From positions 124,313 through 188,312 of the forward strand of contig NZ_LMOO01000007.1 of assembly GCF_001424195.1 (NCBI RefSeq): DNA of 64,000 nucleotides, written 5' to 3'. This DNA comes from Cellulomonas sp. Leaf334. GTDB taxonomy: Bacteria > Actinomycetota > Actinomycetes > Actinomycetales > Cellulomonadaceae. Every line of letters begins with the position of its first letter. The first letter of the stretch is position 1. A program made the translations under genes and the position numbers. Of this stretch, positions 1 to 8,625 are shown one piece after another. The notes under the pieces are model-generated. The model made no database searches. It had not been told where the DNA came from and saw only the letters and a program-made list of their open reading frames with translations.

Positions 1-564
1 GAGCCAGTCGGCCGCGACGTTGCGCCACTCGGCCGACGAGTAGCCGTGCGGCTCGTTCATCGGCTCGAGGTAGACCTGGCCGTTCGAGCCGTACTGGGAG
101 ACCACGGTCGACCACATCGCGTGGAAGGCCGTCAGGTTCGTGACCCGACCGCCGGACGCGGCGCCGTCCTCCCAGTACGCGAGGATGACCTTCCAGCCCC
201 GGGCGGTCGCCGCGTCGATCACCCCGCGGTAGCTGCTCCACCACGCGGTCCCGACGGTGTGGGTGTTGATCGGCAGGCGCACGGTGTTGATGCCGAGCGT
301 CGACTGCATGTCGTCGAACACCGCGTTCGCCGTGGCCTGCACCGTCGCGTAGCTGTCGGAGCTGCTCAGCCCGTCGATGACGAGGGGTCCGGTGCTGAAG
401 TTGTCACCGGTCACCGCCCAGTTCATGCCGCGGAACTGTGACGTGGCGGCGGACGCGGGCGCCGGGGCGGCCAGGGCGACGAACGGCAGCAGCGTCAGGA
501 CGCTCAGTGCGCTGACCACGCGGCGACGGAGGGTGCGCCGTGCGGGCGCGCTGGAGCGGCTCAT
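1..564 (-). CDS. Secreted glycoside hydrolase family 5 (cellulase-like), 3' end outside the window
   Basis: This is the N-terminal 188 residues of a secreted glycosidase that continues past base 1. The ATG at 562-564 is followed by an Arg-rich n-region, a hydrophobic stretch and an Ala-rich cleavage region ending near ASAAT, a typical Sec signal peptide. The mature part begins FRGMNWAVTGDN, has NTVRLPINTHTVG and reaches YLEPMNEPHGY. The Asn-Glu-Pro there is the acid/base signature of GH5 (clan A) enzymes; the nucleophile Glu would lie beyond the window. The likely role is endo-hydrolysis of a beta-glucan or related plant polysaccharide outside the cell. The gene stands alone, with 187 bases upstream before the E2 gene on the same strand. 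I did not find the CebR/CelR-type palindrome there. The exact substrate cannot be read from this fragment. Confidence 0.88.
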   Translation of the reverse strand, partial: MSRSSAPARRTLRRRVVSALSVLTLLPFVALAAPAPASAATSQFRGMNWAVTGDNFSTGPLVIDGLSSSDSYATVQATANAVFDDMQSTLGINTVRLPINTHTVGTAWWSSYRGVIDAATARGWKVILAYWEDGAASGGRVTNLTAFHAMWSTVVSQYGSNGQVYLEPMNEPHGYSSAEWRNVAADWL

Positions 565-751
565 GGTGTCGACCTGTCTGTGCGACGTTGCACGTGTCCG
601 GGGTCTGGTGAGGCTGCCTTCCTGCATGTCACGGACATGTCAGGACGTCGGCTACGGTCACACCTGCCCGAGACTCGGTCAAGGGTTCGTCGACACGGTG
701 AAACGAATCACTACGCGTTCGATCACGATCGATCAGAGGCCGCGACAGCCG
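565..751 (-). promoter_or_regulatory. Upstream region of the GH5 gene
   Basis: This 187-base gap lies between the E2 stop and the GH5 start, both on the minus strand, so it should hold the GH5 promoter and any terminator of the bkd operon. It includes a GATC-rich patch around 718-736. I could not identify a convincing LacI-type operator or a strong hairpin. Confidence 0.35.
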
Positions 752-2149
752 CTAGACCAGGGCGAGCACGGTGCCCGGGTGCGCCAGGATCCGTCCGACG
801 TCCGCGAGGAACCGAGCGGCCTCGGCCCCGTCGACCAGGCGGTGGTCGAACGACACGCTCAGGGTCATGACGCTGCGCAGCGCGACCTGGTCCCGGAACT
901 CCCAGGGCTGCCGCCGGATCGCTCCGGTCGCCACGATCGCCGCCTGCCCGGGCACCAGGATCGGTGTGCCGGTGTCGACGCCGAAGACCCCGATGTTCGT
1001 GATCGTGATCGTGCCGCCCCCCAGGTCCGCGGGTGTCGTCGTGCCCGCCCGCGCCTCCCGGGTGAGGTGACCGATCGCGTCGGCCAGCTCAGGCAGGCGC
1101 AGCCGGTCGGCGTCCTTGATGTTCGGCACCAGCAGCCCGCGCGGTGTCGCCGCGGCGATGCCCAGGTTCACGTACCCGTACTGGACGATCTCCCCCACGG
1201 CCTCGTCCCAGTGCGCGTTGAGCGACGGGTTGCGACCGACGGCGATCGTCACCGCCTTGGCGACGAGCGTGAGGATCGAGATGCGGTGACCCTCCAGGGC
1301 GCGGTCGGCCCGGAACGCCTCCACCAGCTCCAGCGTCGGCGTGACGTCGACCGTCAGCGACGTCGACGCGTGCGGAGCCGTGAACGCGCTGGCCACCATC
1401 GCGGCGGCGGTCTGCTTGCGGACGCCCGCGACGGGGGTCCGCACCTCCCGTGTCGCTGCCTCCGGCGGGGTCGGCGCTTCCTTGAGCGGCCGCGCGAGCC
1501 CTGGCCGGTGCGCGGCGGACAGCGCGTCGGGACGGCGTGCCGCCGGCGAGACCTCGACCCCCGACACCGCCCGCAGGACGTCGTCGCGCGTGATCATCCC
1601 GTCCTTGCCGGAGCCGACCATCTTGTTCAGGTCGACGCCCAGGTCGTGCGCGAGCTTGCGGACCGGCGGAAGCACCCTCGGCCCGATCCGACCACCCGCC
1701 AGGGCGAGCCCGACGTCGTCGGCGACGGCGTGCGCCGCGGCCCAGTCCGCCGACTTAGACCTGCGCCGCGGTCGCGACGACCCCTCGACCAGCGGCCCGT
1801 ACCCGACGAGCACGGAGGTCCGCTCGGGTGCGGCCGGTTCCGTCGACACAGGCGTGTCGTCCGTCGCCGGAGCCGGCTCCGGCTCGGCAGCGGCCGTCAC
1901 CGGTTCCTCCACCGAGATCGTCAGGAGCGCCGTCCCGACGGGCACCGTCACGCCCGGCTCGACGAGCAGCTCGGCGACCACACCGGCGTACGGCGACGGC
2001 AGCTGGACCAGGGCCTTCGCGGTCTCGACCTCCGCGACGACCTGGTTGAGCTCGACGGTGTCGCCCACCGCCACGACCCATTCCACGAGGTCGGACTCGG
2101 TCAGCCCCTCGCCGAGGTCCGGCAGCGTCACGGTCTTGATCGTCGTCAT
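752..2149 (-). CDS. bkdC: Branched-chain 2-oxoacid dehydrogenase E2 (dihydrolipoamide acyltransferase)
   Basis: This is the core acyltransferase of a 2-oxoacid dehydrogenase complex: it takes the acyl group from E1 on a swinging lipoyl arm and passes it to CoA. The 465-residue protein has an N-terminal lipoyl domain (about residues 3-80) with the lipoylated Lys in VETAKALVQLP. An Ala/Pro/Glu linker follows, then an E3/E1-binding domain (about 165-205, PPVRKLAHDLGVDL) and the catalytic domain with the C-terminal SFDHRLVDGAEAARF motif (active-site His and Asp). The start MTTIKTVTLPDLGEGL fits the family, and the ATG overlaps the E1 beta stop by 4 bases. A 2-oxoacid complex of broader range is the alternative, but the one-lipoyl E2 with separate E1 alpha and beta favours the branched-chain type. 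No E3 gene is nearby. Confidence 0.93.
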   Translation of the reverse strand: MTTIKTVTLPDLGEGLTESDLVEWVVAVGDTVELNQVVAEVETAKALVQLPSPYAGVVAELLVEPGVTVPVGTALLTISVEEPVTAAAEPEPAPATDDTPVSTEPAAPERTSVLVGYGPLVEGSSRPRRRSKSADWAAAHAVADDVGLALAGGRIGPRVLPPVRKLAHDLGVDLNKMVGSGKDGMITRDDVLRAVSGVEVSPAARRPDALSAAHRPGLARPLKEAPTPPEAATREVRTPVAGVRKQTAAAMVASAFTAPHASTSLTVDVTPTLELVEAFRADRALEGHRISILTLVAKAVTIAVGRNPSLNAHWDEAVGEIVQYGYVNLGIAAATPRGLLVPNIKDADRLRLPELADAIGHLTREARAGTTTPADLGGGTITITNIGVFGVDTGTPILVPGQAAIVATGAIRRQPWEFRDQVALRSVMTLSVSFDHRLVDGAEAARFLADVGRILAHPGTVLALV

Positions 2150-3165
2150 GACGCCCTCCATCCGGTCAGGGAGTGCTGTCTGCCCATCACGCGGTCGACG
2201 GCGTCGAGCATCCGGTCGAGGTTCGGCAGGAAGTGCTCCTCGACCTTCGCTGCCGGGTACGGGGTGTCGAAGCCGGTCACGCGCGCGGGTGCCGCCTTGA
2301 GGACGTCGAAGCAGCGGTCGGTGATGCTCGCGACGATCTCCGCGCCGAGACCGCCGCTGCCCTGCGCCTCGTGCGAGACGACGAGCCGGCCGGTCTTGCG
2401 GACGGACACCTCGAGCGTGTCGAGGTCGACGGGTGACAGGGACCGCAGGTCGACGACCTCGACCGAGAGCCCCTCGTCCTGCGCGGCGAGCGCGGCGTCG
2501 CGCGCCGTGATGACGAGCGGTCCGTACGTGGCGAGGGTGACGTCGGTGCCCTCGACGACCACGCGAGCGCGGTCGAGCAGCGGCACGTCGTGCATCGACT
2601 CGTCGACCTCGCCCTTGACCCAGTAGCGCCGCTTCGGCTCGAAGAACACGACGGGGTCGTCGCACGCGATGGCCTGCCGGATCATCGTGTGGGCGTCCTG
2701 CGGGCTCGCGCACGTGACCACGCGCAGGCCGGGCGTGTGTGCGAAGTAGGCCTCGGGCGACTCGGAGTGGTGCTCGACCGCCCCGATGCCGCCGCCGTAC
2801 GGGATCCGCACGGTGATCGGCATGCGGACGGCGCCGCCGGTCCGGTAGTGGATCCGCGCGACCTGCGTGACGAGCTGGTCGACCGCCGGGTACACGAACC
2901 CGTCGAACTGGATCTCCACGACGGGCCGGTAGCCGCGGTAGGCGAGGCCGACGGCGACACCCATGATCCCGGCCTCGGCCAACGGGGTGTCCATGACCCG
3001 GTCGGGGCCGAAGTCGCGCTGGAGCCCGTCGGTCACCCGGAACACCCCGCCGAGCGTGCCGATGTCCTCGCCGAGCAGCACCACGGTGGGGTCGTCGTCG
3101 AGCGCATGCCGCAAGCCGCTGTTCAGCGCGGCGGCCAGGGTCTGGGTCGTACGGATCGTGGCCAT
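2146..3165 (-). CDS. bkdB: Branched-chain 2-oxoacid dehydrogenase E1 beta subunit
   Basis: This is the transketolase-like beta subunit of the thiamine-diphosphate E1 component, which decarboxylates keto acids from Leu, Ile and Val. It is 339 residues long. Family hallmarks seen are LLGEDIGTLGGVFRVT near the N terminus, DTPLAEAGIMGVAVGLAYRG, a PYGGGIGAVEHHSES segment and the C-terminal transketolase region (LLDRARVVVEGTDVTLATYG, then SHEAQGSGGLGAEI). Its ATG shares one base with the E1 alpha stop (TGATG) and its stop overlaps the E2 start, so the three subunits are probably translationally coupled. Confidence 0.94.
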   Translation of the reverse strand: MATIRTTQTLAAALNSGLRHALDDDPTVVLLGEDIGTLGGVFRVTDGLQRDFGPDRVMDTPLAEAGIMGVAVGLAYRGYRPVVEIQFDGFVYPAVDQLVTQVARIHYRTGGAVRMPITVRIPYGGGIGAVEHHSESPEAYFAHTPGLRVVTCASPQDAHTMIRQAIACDDPVVFFEPKRRYWVKGEVDESMHDVPLLDRARVVVEGTDVTLATYGPLVITARDAALAAQDEGLSVEVVDLRSLSPVDLDTLEVSVRKTGRLVVSHEAQGSGGLGAEIVASITDRCFDVLKAAPARVTGFDTPYPAAKVEEHFLPNLDRMLDAVDRVMGRQHSLTGWRAS

Positions 3166-4286
3166 CACGCCTCCTCGTCGAACATCGCGAGGTAGGCCGC
3201 GTACTGGCTGCGCTGCCGTTCGAGCTCGGGTGTCGGCTCGACGAACACGTCCTCGAAGACGCTCAGCGGCTCGGGGGTGGGCAGGCCGTAGCAGCCCTCT
3301 CGCATCTGCGTGGCGAACGTGTCGGCCTTCGCCTTGATCGCCGCTGCACGCTCGTCGGTCAGCGCGCCCCGGGCGGTCAGCAGGCGCTCGATCCGGGCGA
3401 TCGGGTCCTTCGCCGCCCACTCGACCTTGTCCGACGGGTCGACGTAGCGGGTGGGGTCGTCGGACGTCGTGTGCGGGCCCATCCGGTAGGTCACGGCCTC
3501 GATGAACGTCGGGCCCTCGCCTCCCCGAGCCCGGTCTAGGGCCACCCGCATCGCGGCCAGGACCGCGAGGACGTCGTTGCCGTCGACCCGGATGCCGGGG
3601 ATGCCGTAGCCGGCCGCGCGGTCCGCGATCGGCCGCTGCGCCTGCAGGCCGACCGGCTCGGAGATCGCCCACTGGTTGTTCTGGCAGAAGAAGATCACCG
3701 GCGCGGCGAACGTCGCCGCGAAGACCATCGCCTCGTGCACGTCGCCCTTGCTCGTGGCACCGTCGCCGAAGTACGCGACCGCCACGGAGTCGACGCCGTC
3801 CTTGACGCAGCCGAGCGCGTACCCGGTGGCGTGCAGCGTCTGCGACCCGATCATCACCTGCGGGGTCGCCATGCCGATCGCCCGCGGGTCCCAGCCCGCC
3901 AGGGCGGTCCCCCGCCACACCCGCATGAGGTCGGCCGGTTGAGCGCCGCGGCAGTACGCGACACCGTTCTCGCGGTAGCTGCTGAACACGAAGTCGTCGC
4001 TGCGCAGCGCGCGGGCGGAGCCGATCTGCGCGGCCTCCTGACCCAGCAGCGGCGGCCACAGCCCGAGCTGTCCCTGCCGCTGGAGCGCGACGGCCTCGGT
4101 GTCGAAGCGGCGCACGACGACCATGTCCTCGTACAGGGCGAGAAGCTTCTCGTCGTCGACGTCGGCGATCACCGGGTCGTACACAGGATCGTCGCGACGG
4201 ACGCCGTCGGGGGTCACCAGCTGCAGCGCTTCCGCCTGCTGATGGGTGGGCAGGGCACGGCCGGGTGACACATCTGCACGCAACAT
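3165..4286 (-). CDS. bkdA: Branched-chain 2-oxoacid dehydrogenase E1 alpha subunit
   Basis: This is the thiamine-diphosphate-binding alpha subunit of the E1 decarboxylase. The 373-residue protein contains the cofactor motif as YFGDGATSKGDVHEA followed by PVIFFCQNNQWAIS. It also has the substrate-channel region FSSYRENGVAY and the regulatory-loop region YRMGPHTTSDDPTRY. It is the first gene of the minus-strand operon, starting at an ATG. The upstream 145 bases are shared with a divergent ketone-body-type operon, suggesting the two are regulated together. Confidence 0.94.
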   Translation of the reverse strand: MLRADVSPGRALPTHQQAEALQLVTPDGVRRDDPVYDPVIADVDDEKLLALYEDMVVVRRFDTEAVALQRQGQLGLWPPLLGQEAAQIGSARALRSDDFVFSSYRENGVAYCRGAQPADLMRVWRGTALAGWDPRAIGMATPQVMIGSQTLHATGYALGCVKDGVDSVAVAYFGDGATSKGDVHEAMVFAATFAAPVIFFCQNNQWAISEPVGLQAQRPIADRAAGYGIPGIRVDGNDVLAVLAAMRVALDRARGGEGPTFIEAVTYRMGPHTTSDDPTRYVDPSDKVEWAAKDPIARIERLLTARGALTDERAAAIKAKADTFATQMREGCYGLPTPEPLSVFEDVFVEPTPELERQRSQYAAYLAMFDEEA

Positions 4287-4362
4287 GTTTCGCTCCGTTG
4301 TGGTGGCGGAACCGTCGCTCTCGTGAAGCTAGGCCCCATTGCCTGATGTCCTGTCAGAGTAG

Positions 4363-4377
4363 GTCCACATGTTGGAC
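4363..4377. promoter_or_regulatory. Inverted repeat between divergent bkd and CoA-transferase operons
   Basis: GTCCACATGTTGGAC has perfect 5-base arms (GTCCA/TGGAC) around a CATGT centre. It lies 55 bases before the CoA-transferase start and 77 bases before the E1 alpha start, in the only gap between the two divergent operons. Position and symmetry make it a plausible operator for a regulator of both. No regulator gene is adjacent; Lrp/AsnC-type BkdR or TetR-type regulators control bkd genes elsewhere. Confidence 0.4.
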
Positions 4378-4431
4378 TAGCGCGAGTGCCGACACGGCTG
4401 CACACAATGTCGTCGTCGACAGGAGGCAGTA

Positions 4432-5196
4432 ATGGACAAGGTCGTCCAGTCCGCCGTCGAGGCGGTAGCCGACATCCCCGACGGGGCGACCCTCGCGGTC
4501 GGTGGGTTCGGCTTGTGCGGTATCCCGAGCGTGCTGATCCACGCTCTGCTCGACTCCGGCGTCCAGGACCTGGAGGTTGTGAGCAACAACTGCGGCGTGG
4601 ACGACTGGGGGCTCGGGCTGCTCCTGCAGGCGGGTCGCATCCGGCGCATCGTCGCGTCGTACGTGGGCGAGAACAAGGAGTTCGCGCGGCAGTACCTGGC
4701 CGGGGAGCTCGAGGTGGAGCTGACCCCGCAGGGGACCCTCGCCGAGCGTCTCCGTGCAGGTGGGAGCGGGATCGCCGCCTTCTACACGCGGACAGGGGTA
4801 GGGACCCTGGTGGCCTCCGGCGGGCTGCCGTGGCGCTACTCGGCCGACGGTTCGGTCCTGGTCTCGTCGCCCCCGAAGCCCGTCGAGACGTTCACCGTGC
4901 GGGGCGAGGCGCACGAGTTCGTCCGGGAGGAAGCCATCACCGCCGACTACGCGCTGGTCCGTGCGGCGCGCGGCGACCGGCACGGGAACCTCGTGTTCCA
5001 CGCATCGGCACGGAACTTCAACCCCCTGTGCGCGGCGGCCGGTGCGGTGACGATCGCGGAGGTCGAGGAGCTCGTCCCGGTGGGCTCGCTGGACCCCGAC
5101 GGAATCCACCTGCCGGGGATCGTCGTGGACCGCGTCGTCGCACTTTCACCCGCCGAAGCCGCCGACAAGCGCATCGAACGGAGGACGGTCTCATGA
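4432..5196 (+). CDS. 3-oxoacid CoA-transferase subunit A
   Basis: This is the A subunit of a heterodimeric class I CoA-transferase that moves CoA from succinyl-CoA to a 3-oxoacid such as acetoacetate. The 254-residue protein has GGFGLCGIP, the conserved CoA-transferase alpha motif, followed by [18 protein letters not shown] and a region with YVGENKEF, all typical of SCOT-type subunits. A strong AGGAGG Shine-Dalgarno precedes the ATG. The gene is followed, with a 4-base overlap, by subunit B. A 3-oxoadipate transferase is the alternative, but the partner thiolase and the adjacent bkd operon favour acetoacetate. Confidence 0.9.
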   Translation: MDKVVQSAVEAVADIPDGATLAVGGFGLCGIPSVLIHALLDSGVQDLEVVSNNCGVDDWGLGLLLQAGRIRRIVASYVGENKEFARQYLAGELEVELTPQGTLAERLRAGGSGIAAFYTRTGVGTLVASGGLPWRYSADGSVLVSSPPKPVETFTVRGEAHEFVREEAITADYALVRAARGDRHGNLVFHASARNFNPLCAAAGAVTIAEVEELVPVGSLDPDGIHLPGIVVDRVVALSPAEAADKRIERRTVS

Positions 5197-5846
5197 GCCT
5201 CACGCGCGAGCGAATGGCGGCGCGCGCCGCCCTGGAGCTGACCGACGGGTCGTACGTGAACCTCGGGATCGGGCTGCCGACGCTCGTGCCCGGGTTCGTC
5301 CCGCCCGGCGTCGAGGTGGTCCTGCAGTCGGAGAACGGCGTGCTCGGCGTGGGTCCGTACCCGTCGGACTCGGCCGTGGATCCCGATCTCATCAACGCCG
5401 GCAAGGAGACGATCACGATCGCTCCCGGTGCGTCCTACTTCGACTCCGCGGTCAGCTTCTCCATGATCCGCGGCGGCAAGGTCGACGTCGCGATCCTCGG
5501 GGCGATGCAGGTCTCGTCGTCGGGCGACATCGCCAACTGGATGATCCCCGGGAAGATGGTCAAGGGCATGGGCGGCGCGATGGACCTCGTCCACGGGGCG
5601 CGGCGGATCGTCGTGCTGATGGAGCACGTCGCGCGCGACGGGTCCGCGAAGATCCTCCCCGCGTGCACGCTGCCGTTGACCGGGGTCGGCGTGGTCGACC
5701 GCATCATCACGGACCTGGCGGTGCTGGACGTGACGTCGGACGGGCTCGTGCTGCGGGAGTGCGCGCCCGGGGTCACCGTCGACGAGGTGGTGGCGGCCAC
5801 TCCCCTGGTACCTCTGCTGGTGGACGAGAAGGTGGTGGTCTCATGA
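5193..5846 (+). CDS. 3-oxoacid CoA-transferase subunit B
   Basis: This is the B subunit carrying the catalytic glutamate. The 217-residue protein shows [11 protein letters not shown] and [13 protein letters not shown]; the Glu of SENG forms the covalent CoA thioester in this family. Further on, [20 protein letters not shown] and [14 protein letters not shown] are typical of SCOT beta subunits. The ATG overlaps the A-subunit stop by 4 bases (ATGA) and its own stop overlaps the thiolase start in the same way, so all three proteins are likely made in step. Confidence 0.92.
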   Translation: MSLTRERMAARAALELTDGSYVNLGIGLPTLVPGFVPPGVEVVLQSENGVLGVGPYPSDSAVDPDLINAGKETITIAPGASYFDSAVSFSMIRGGKVDVAILGAMQVSSSGDIANWMIPGKMVKGMGGAMDLVHGARRIVVLMEHVARDGSAKILPACTLPLTGVGVVDRIITDLAVLDVTSDGLVLRECAPGVTVDEVVAATPLVPLLVDEKVVVS

Positions 5847-7033
5847 GTGCCGGGCGCGAGGTTGTCATCCTGTCGTTCGCACGGACACCGATGGCGCGTC
5901 TCAACGGCGGGCTGTCGTCGCTGTCGGCCGCGTCCTTGGGCGCCGTCGCGATCCGTGGCGCGCTGGCCCGAGCGGGGGTCGACCCGTCGTCCGTCGACCA
6001 GGTCCTCATGGGCCAAGTCGTCCAGGCCGGTGCGGGCCAGAACCCCGCCCGCCAGGCAGCGGTCGCCGCGGGGATCCCGTGGACCGTGCCCGCGATGACG
6101 CTCAACAAGGTCTGCCTCAGCGGGCTGACCGCGATCATCGACGCCGCCCGCACGATCCGGCTCGGCGAGGCCTCCGTCGTGGTCGCGGGCGGTCAGGAGT
6201 CCATGAGCCAGGCCCCGCACCTGCTCCCCGACTCGCGGCGCGGCTGGACCTACGGGGACATCCAGGCCGTCGACTCGTTGGCGTTCGACGGGCTGACCGA
6301 CGCGTTCGACCGCGAGTCCATGGGCTCGTCGACCGAGCGCGGAAACAAGGCCCTCTCGATCGCGCGGGACGCTCAGGACCTCGTGGCCGTGGAGAGCCAC
6401 CGCCGCGCGTCGGAGGCTGCGTCGTCCGGGGTGTTCGCCGCCGAGATCGCGCCGGTGGAGGTGCCGCAGCGACGCGGCGCGTCGGTGCTGGTCGAGACCG
6501 ACGAGGGCCTCCGACCCGACACGTCGCTGGAGTCCCTGGCGGCGCTGCGCCCGGCGTTCTCCGCCGACGGCACGATCACCGCGGGCAACGCGTCCCCGCT
6601 CACCGACGGAGCGGCCGCCGTCGTCGTCGCCGCCCGCGAGGTCGCCGAGGCCCACGGCTGGACCTGGCTCGCCGCCGTCGGCGCGTCCGGGCAGGTGGCG
6701 GGCCCGGACAACTCCCTGCACTCCCAACCGTCCGCGGCCATCACGGCGGCGCTCGCCCGCGCCGGGTGGGACCTGTCGACCGTCGACCTCCTGGAGATCA
6801 ACGAGGCCTTCGGGTCCGTCGTCGTCCAGTCGCTCGCCGACCTCGACTACCCGCTCGACCGGACGAACATCCACGGCGGTGCCATCGCCCTCGGGCACCC
6901 GATCGGGGCATCAGGGGCGCGGCTCGCTGGTCACGCCGCGATGGAGCTCGCACGCCTCGGGCACGGCCGTGCCGCGGTCGCGCTCTGCGGCGGCGGAGGT
7001 CAGGGCGAGGCGCTCCTCCTCTTCCGCGACTGA
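5843..7033 (+). CDS. Acetyl-CoA C-acetyltransferase (thiolase)
   Basis: This thiolase should cleave acetoacetyl-CoA with CoA to two acetyl-CoA, the step after the CoA-transferase. The 396-residue length is normal. The nucleophilic Cys is in LNKVCLSGL, the family signature [17 protein letters not shown] follows, the catalytic His is in [16 protein letters not shown], and the second Cys is in [19 protein letters not shown] is more like biosynthetic or degradative acetoacetyl-CoA thiolases than 3-oxoadipyl-CoA thiolases. It ends 4 bases before the convergent CGNR gene. Confidence 0.92.
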   Translation: MSAGREVVILSFARTPMARLNGGLSSLSAASLGAVAIRGALARAGVDPSSVDQVLMGQVVQAGAGQNPARQAAVAAGIPWTVPAMTLNKVCLSGLTAIIDAARTIRLGEASVVVAGGQESMSQAPHLLPDSRRGWTYGDIQAVDSLAFDGLTDAFDRESMGSSTERGNKALSIARDAQDLVAVESHRRASEAASSGVFAAEIAPVEVPQRRGASVLVETDEGLRPDTSLESLAALRPAFSADGTITAGNASPLTDGAAAVVVAAREVAEAHGWTWLAAVGASGQVAGPDNSLHSQPSAAITAALARAGWDLSTVDLLEINEAFGSVVVQSLADLDYPLDRTNIHGGAIALGHPIGASGARLAGHAAMELARLGHGRAAVALCGGGGQGEALLLFRD

Positions 7034-7037
7034 CTCG

Positions 7038-7667
7038 TCACCGGGTGCGATCCGCGCGGCGGCGCGCGGTGAGCCGCTTCGACTTCGCCTGGTTGCCGCA
7101 GTCCGTCATGCTGCACCACCGTCGGCTGCCGTTCTTCGAGGTGTCGACGAAGAGGTACTGGCAACCGTCCTGCGACGCGCACGCCTTGACGCGTCCGAGC
7201 GAGCCGCTCGTCGCCAGCTCGACCGCCGACTGCGCGACCAGCCAGCGCGGGAGCGCGAGGTCGGGTTCCCACGTCCAGCGCATGGTCCCTGCGGCCGGCT
7301 CGAGCCTGCCGTGCCGGAGGGCTTCGGTGTACGCCTCCTGGACGCGGGCGAGGTGCTCGGCATCCGCCGAGCCCTCCGTGGCGTGCCCGTGGAACAGGGC
7401 GAACACGGACTCCCGGAGCGCTCGGGCGCGGGCCAGCTCGTCCCTCGCCGCGGTGGGATCGGCGTCCGCCCGGACCCGCAGCGCCTCGGCCTCCGCGTGC
7501 GACAGCGCACCGGCGCGCGTCGCCCAGTCGACGAGGTCGACGTACGTCGTCAGGTAGTCCAGCGGGGTCTCGAGCACGCGACCGTCGACGGAGTTCGCGA
7601 CGTCGAGGCAGAGCGCGCCACCGACGAGCTCGGGTTGCTCCTGCACGATGCCCTCCGCTTCCTCCAT
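7038..7667 (-). CDS. ABATE/CGNR zinc-finger transcriptional regulator
   Basis: This 209-residue protein has the two-part layout of the actinobacterial CGNR family. An N-terminal ABATE-type domain (about 1-150) begins with GGALCLDVANSVDGR. The C-terminal zinc finger runs as CASQDGCQYLFVDTSKN then RRWCSMTDCGNQAK, with four Cys in the expected pattern and the eponymous CGN. Such proteins are thought to bind DNA and sense a ligand through ABATE. The upstream region contains three copies of a GGTAGCG element that may be its own operator, and the divergent small ORF may be a target. Confidence 0.88.
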   Translation of the reverse strand: MEEAEGIVQEQPELVGGALCLDVANSVDGRVLETPLDYLTTYVDLVDWATRAGALSHAEAEALRVRADADPTAARDELARARALRESVFALFHGHATEGSADAEHLARVQEAYTEALRHGRLEPAAGTMRWTWEPDLALPRWLVAQSAVELATSGSLGRVKACASQDGCQYLFVDTSKNGSRRWCSMTDCGNQAKSKRLTARRRADRTR

Positions 7668-7680
7668 ACCTTGTTTTGAT

Positions 7681-7727
7681 GGTAGCGCAGACGTACGCTA
7701 CCTGTATAACCCGTTTCACTGGTAGCG
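7681..7727. promoter_or_regulatory. Three GGTAGCG half-sites between the CGNR gene and the divergent small ORF
   Basis: GGTAGCG at 7681-7687 pairs with CGCTACC at 7696-7702 (perfect 7-base arms, 8-base spacer), and a third copy in direct orientation lies at 7721-7727. A TATAAC hexamer sits at 7705-7710. The cluster fills the 69-base divergent gap and is probably an operator for the adjacent CGNR regulator (inference). Confidence 0.5.
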
Positions 7728-7736
7728 GAGGTCACG

Positions 7737-7961
7737 ATGATCGAGGGACTGGCGTTCATCGGAGCGAGGGCCACCTGGAACCTGCAGCACTCGGCGATGC
7801 CGGGTGCGCCGACGCTCCCGGACCAGGCGTTGCGACGTCCGCGCCGCACCACCGCCGTTCGCCCGCACGTCGCCGCCGTCCTCCGTCGGACGGCGGAGCG
7901 GCTGGACCCCGAGCGGTCCGCCCAGGATTTTCAGGTTCAGGTCGGACCCGGGACGTGCTAG
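7737..7961 (+). CDS. Small hypothetical protein (74 aa)
   Basis: This short ORF begins at an ATG with a GGAGG-type ribosome site just upstream (GCGGAGGTCACG). It is transcribed divergently from the CGNR regulator, directly downstream of the repeated GGTAGCG elements. The protein is basic, with RTAERLDPERSAQDF near its C terminus, and has no transmembrane segment or recognisable domain. Support comes from the ribosome site, the start and the placement. It could also be a chance ORF in high-GC DNA. Confidence 0.4.
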   Translation: MIEGLAFIGARATWNLQHSAMPGAPTLPDQALRRPRRTTAVRPHVAAVLRRTAERLDPERSAQDFQVQVGPGTC

Positions 7962-7967
7962 ACCCGC

Positions 7968-7983
7968 AGTCACACACGTGACT
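7968..7983. promoter_or_regulatory. Inverted repeat upstream of the kinase-like gene
   Basis: AGTCACACACGTGACT has perfect 6-base arms around ACAC, and ends 20 bases before the start at 8004. It could be an operator or a weak hairpin after the small ORF. Confidence 0.3.
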
Positions 7984-8003
7984 GACGAGGGGACGTCCCG
8001 CAG

Positions 8004-8516
8004 ATGGGTCGGAAGAACTACCTGATCGAAGGCCTGTCCGGCACCGGCAAGACGACCGTCGCCGAAGAGCTGCACCGCCGCGGCCACCACGTCGTCCACG
8101 GCGACCGGCAACTGGCCTACCAGGGCGATCCGATGACCGGGGAACCGACGACCGACGGCAGCCACGAGAACCACCTCTGGAACGTCTCCCAGGTCCGCGC
8201 GCTGGTCGCCGACCAGCAGGAACCGGCCACCTTCTTCTGCGGCGGCTCCCGGAACTTCCCGACGTTCATCGACCTGTTCGACGGCGTCTTCGTCCTGGAG
8301 GTCGACCTCGACACGCTGCACCGGCGCCTCGACGCCCGGCCGGACTCCGAGTGGGGCGGCGGCGTGCCGACCGAGCGTTCGCGCATCGTGCGCTGGCACG
8401 CGACCAAGGACACCGTCCCGACGGACGCCGTCACCATCGACGCGACCGCACCCGTCGAGCGGGTGGTTGACGAGATCCTGCGCCACTGCCGCGTCGACTG
8501 GTCTGCACGCCTCTGA
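8004..8516 (+). CDS. P-loop nucleotide kinase-like protein
   Basis: This is a 170-residue single-domain P-loop protein. A Walker A motif, IEGLSGTGKTTVAEEL, begins at residue 8, followed by a typical small-kinase layout (VVHGDRQLAYQGDP, then FVLEVDLDTLHRRLDARP and a basic lid-like segment). This resembles nucleoside/adenylate-type or shikimate-like kinases of the AAA_17/AAA_18 kind. The physiological substrate cannot be assigned. The gene appears to be monocistronic. Confidence 0.72.
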   Translation: MGRKNYLIEGLSGTGKTTVAEELHRRGHHVVHGDRQLAYQGDPMTGEPTTDGSHENHLWNVSQVRALVADQQEPATFFCGGSRNFPTFIDLFDGVFVLEVDLDTLHRRLDARPDSEWGGGVPTERSRIVRWHATKDTVPTDAVTIDATAPVERVVDEILRHCRVDWSARL

Positions 8517-8625
8517 CCTGCACGCGGAGCCATTCCGGCCTACCTCGGCCGGCACTCCCCGGTTGCGACCCTTCCCGGACAGCAGTCCAATCGAACGCGG
8601 GGGTCGAGTCCCGAGGAGGAGTGTC

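Noticed and set aside
565..751. CebR/CelR operator upstream of the GH5 gene
   Set aside because: The characteristic TGGGAGCGCTCCCA-type palindrome is not present; GATC-rich sequence alone is not evidence.
4432..7033. Protocatechuate (pcaI/pcaJ/pcaF) operon
   Set aside because: CoA-transferase and thiolase could serve 3-oxoadipate, but there are no other pca genes, the thiolase Cys motif is acetoacetyl-type, and the divergent operon is branched-chain keto-acid dehydrogenase.
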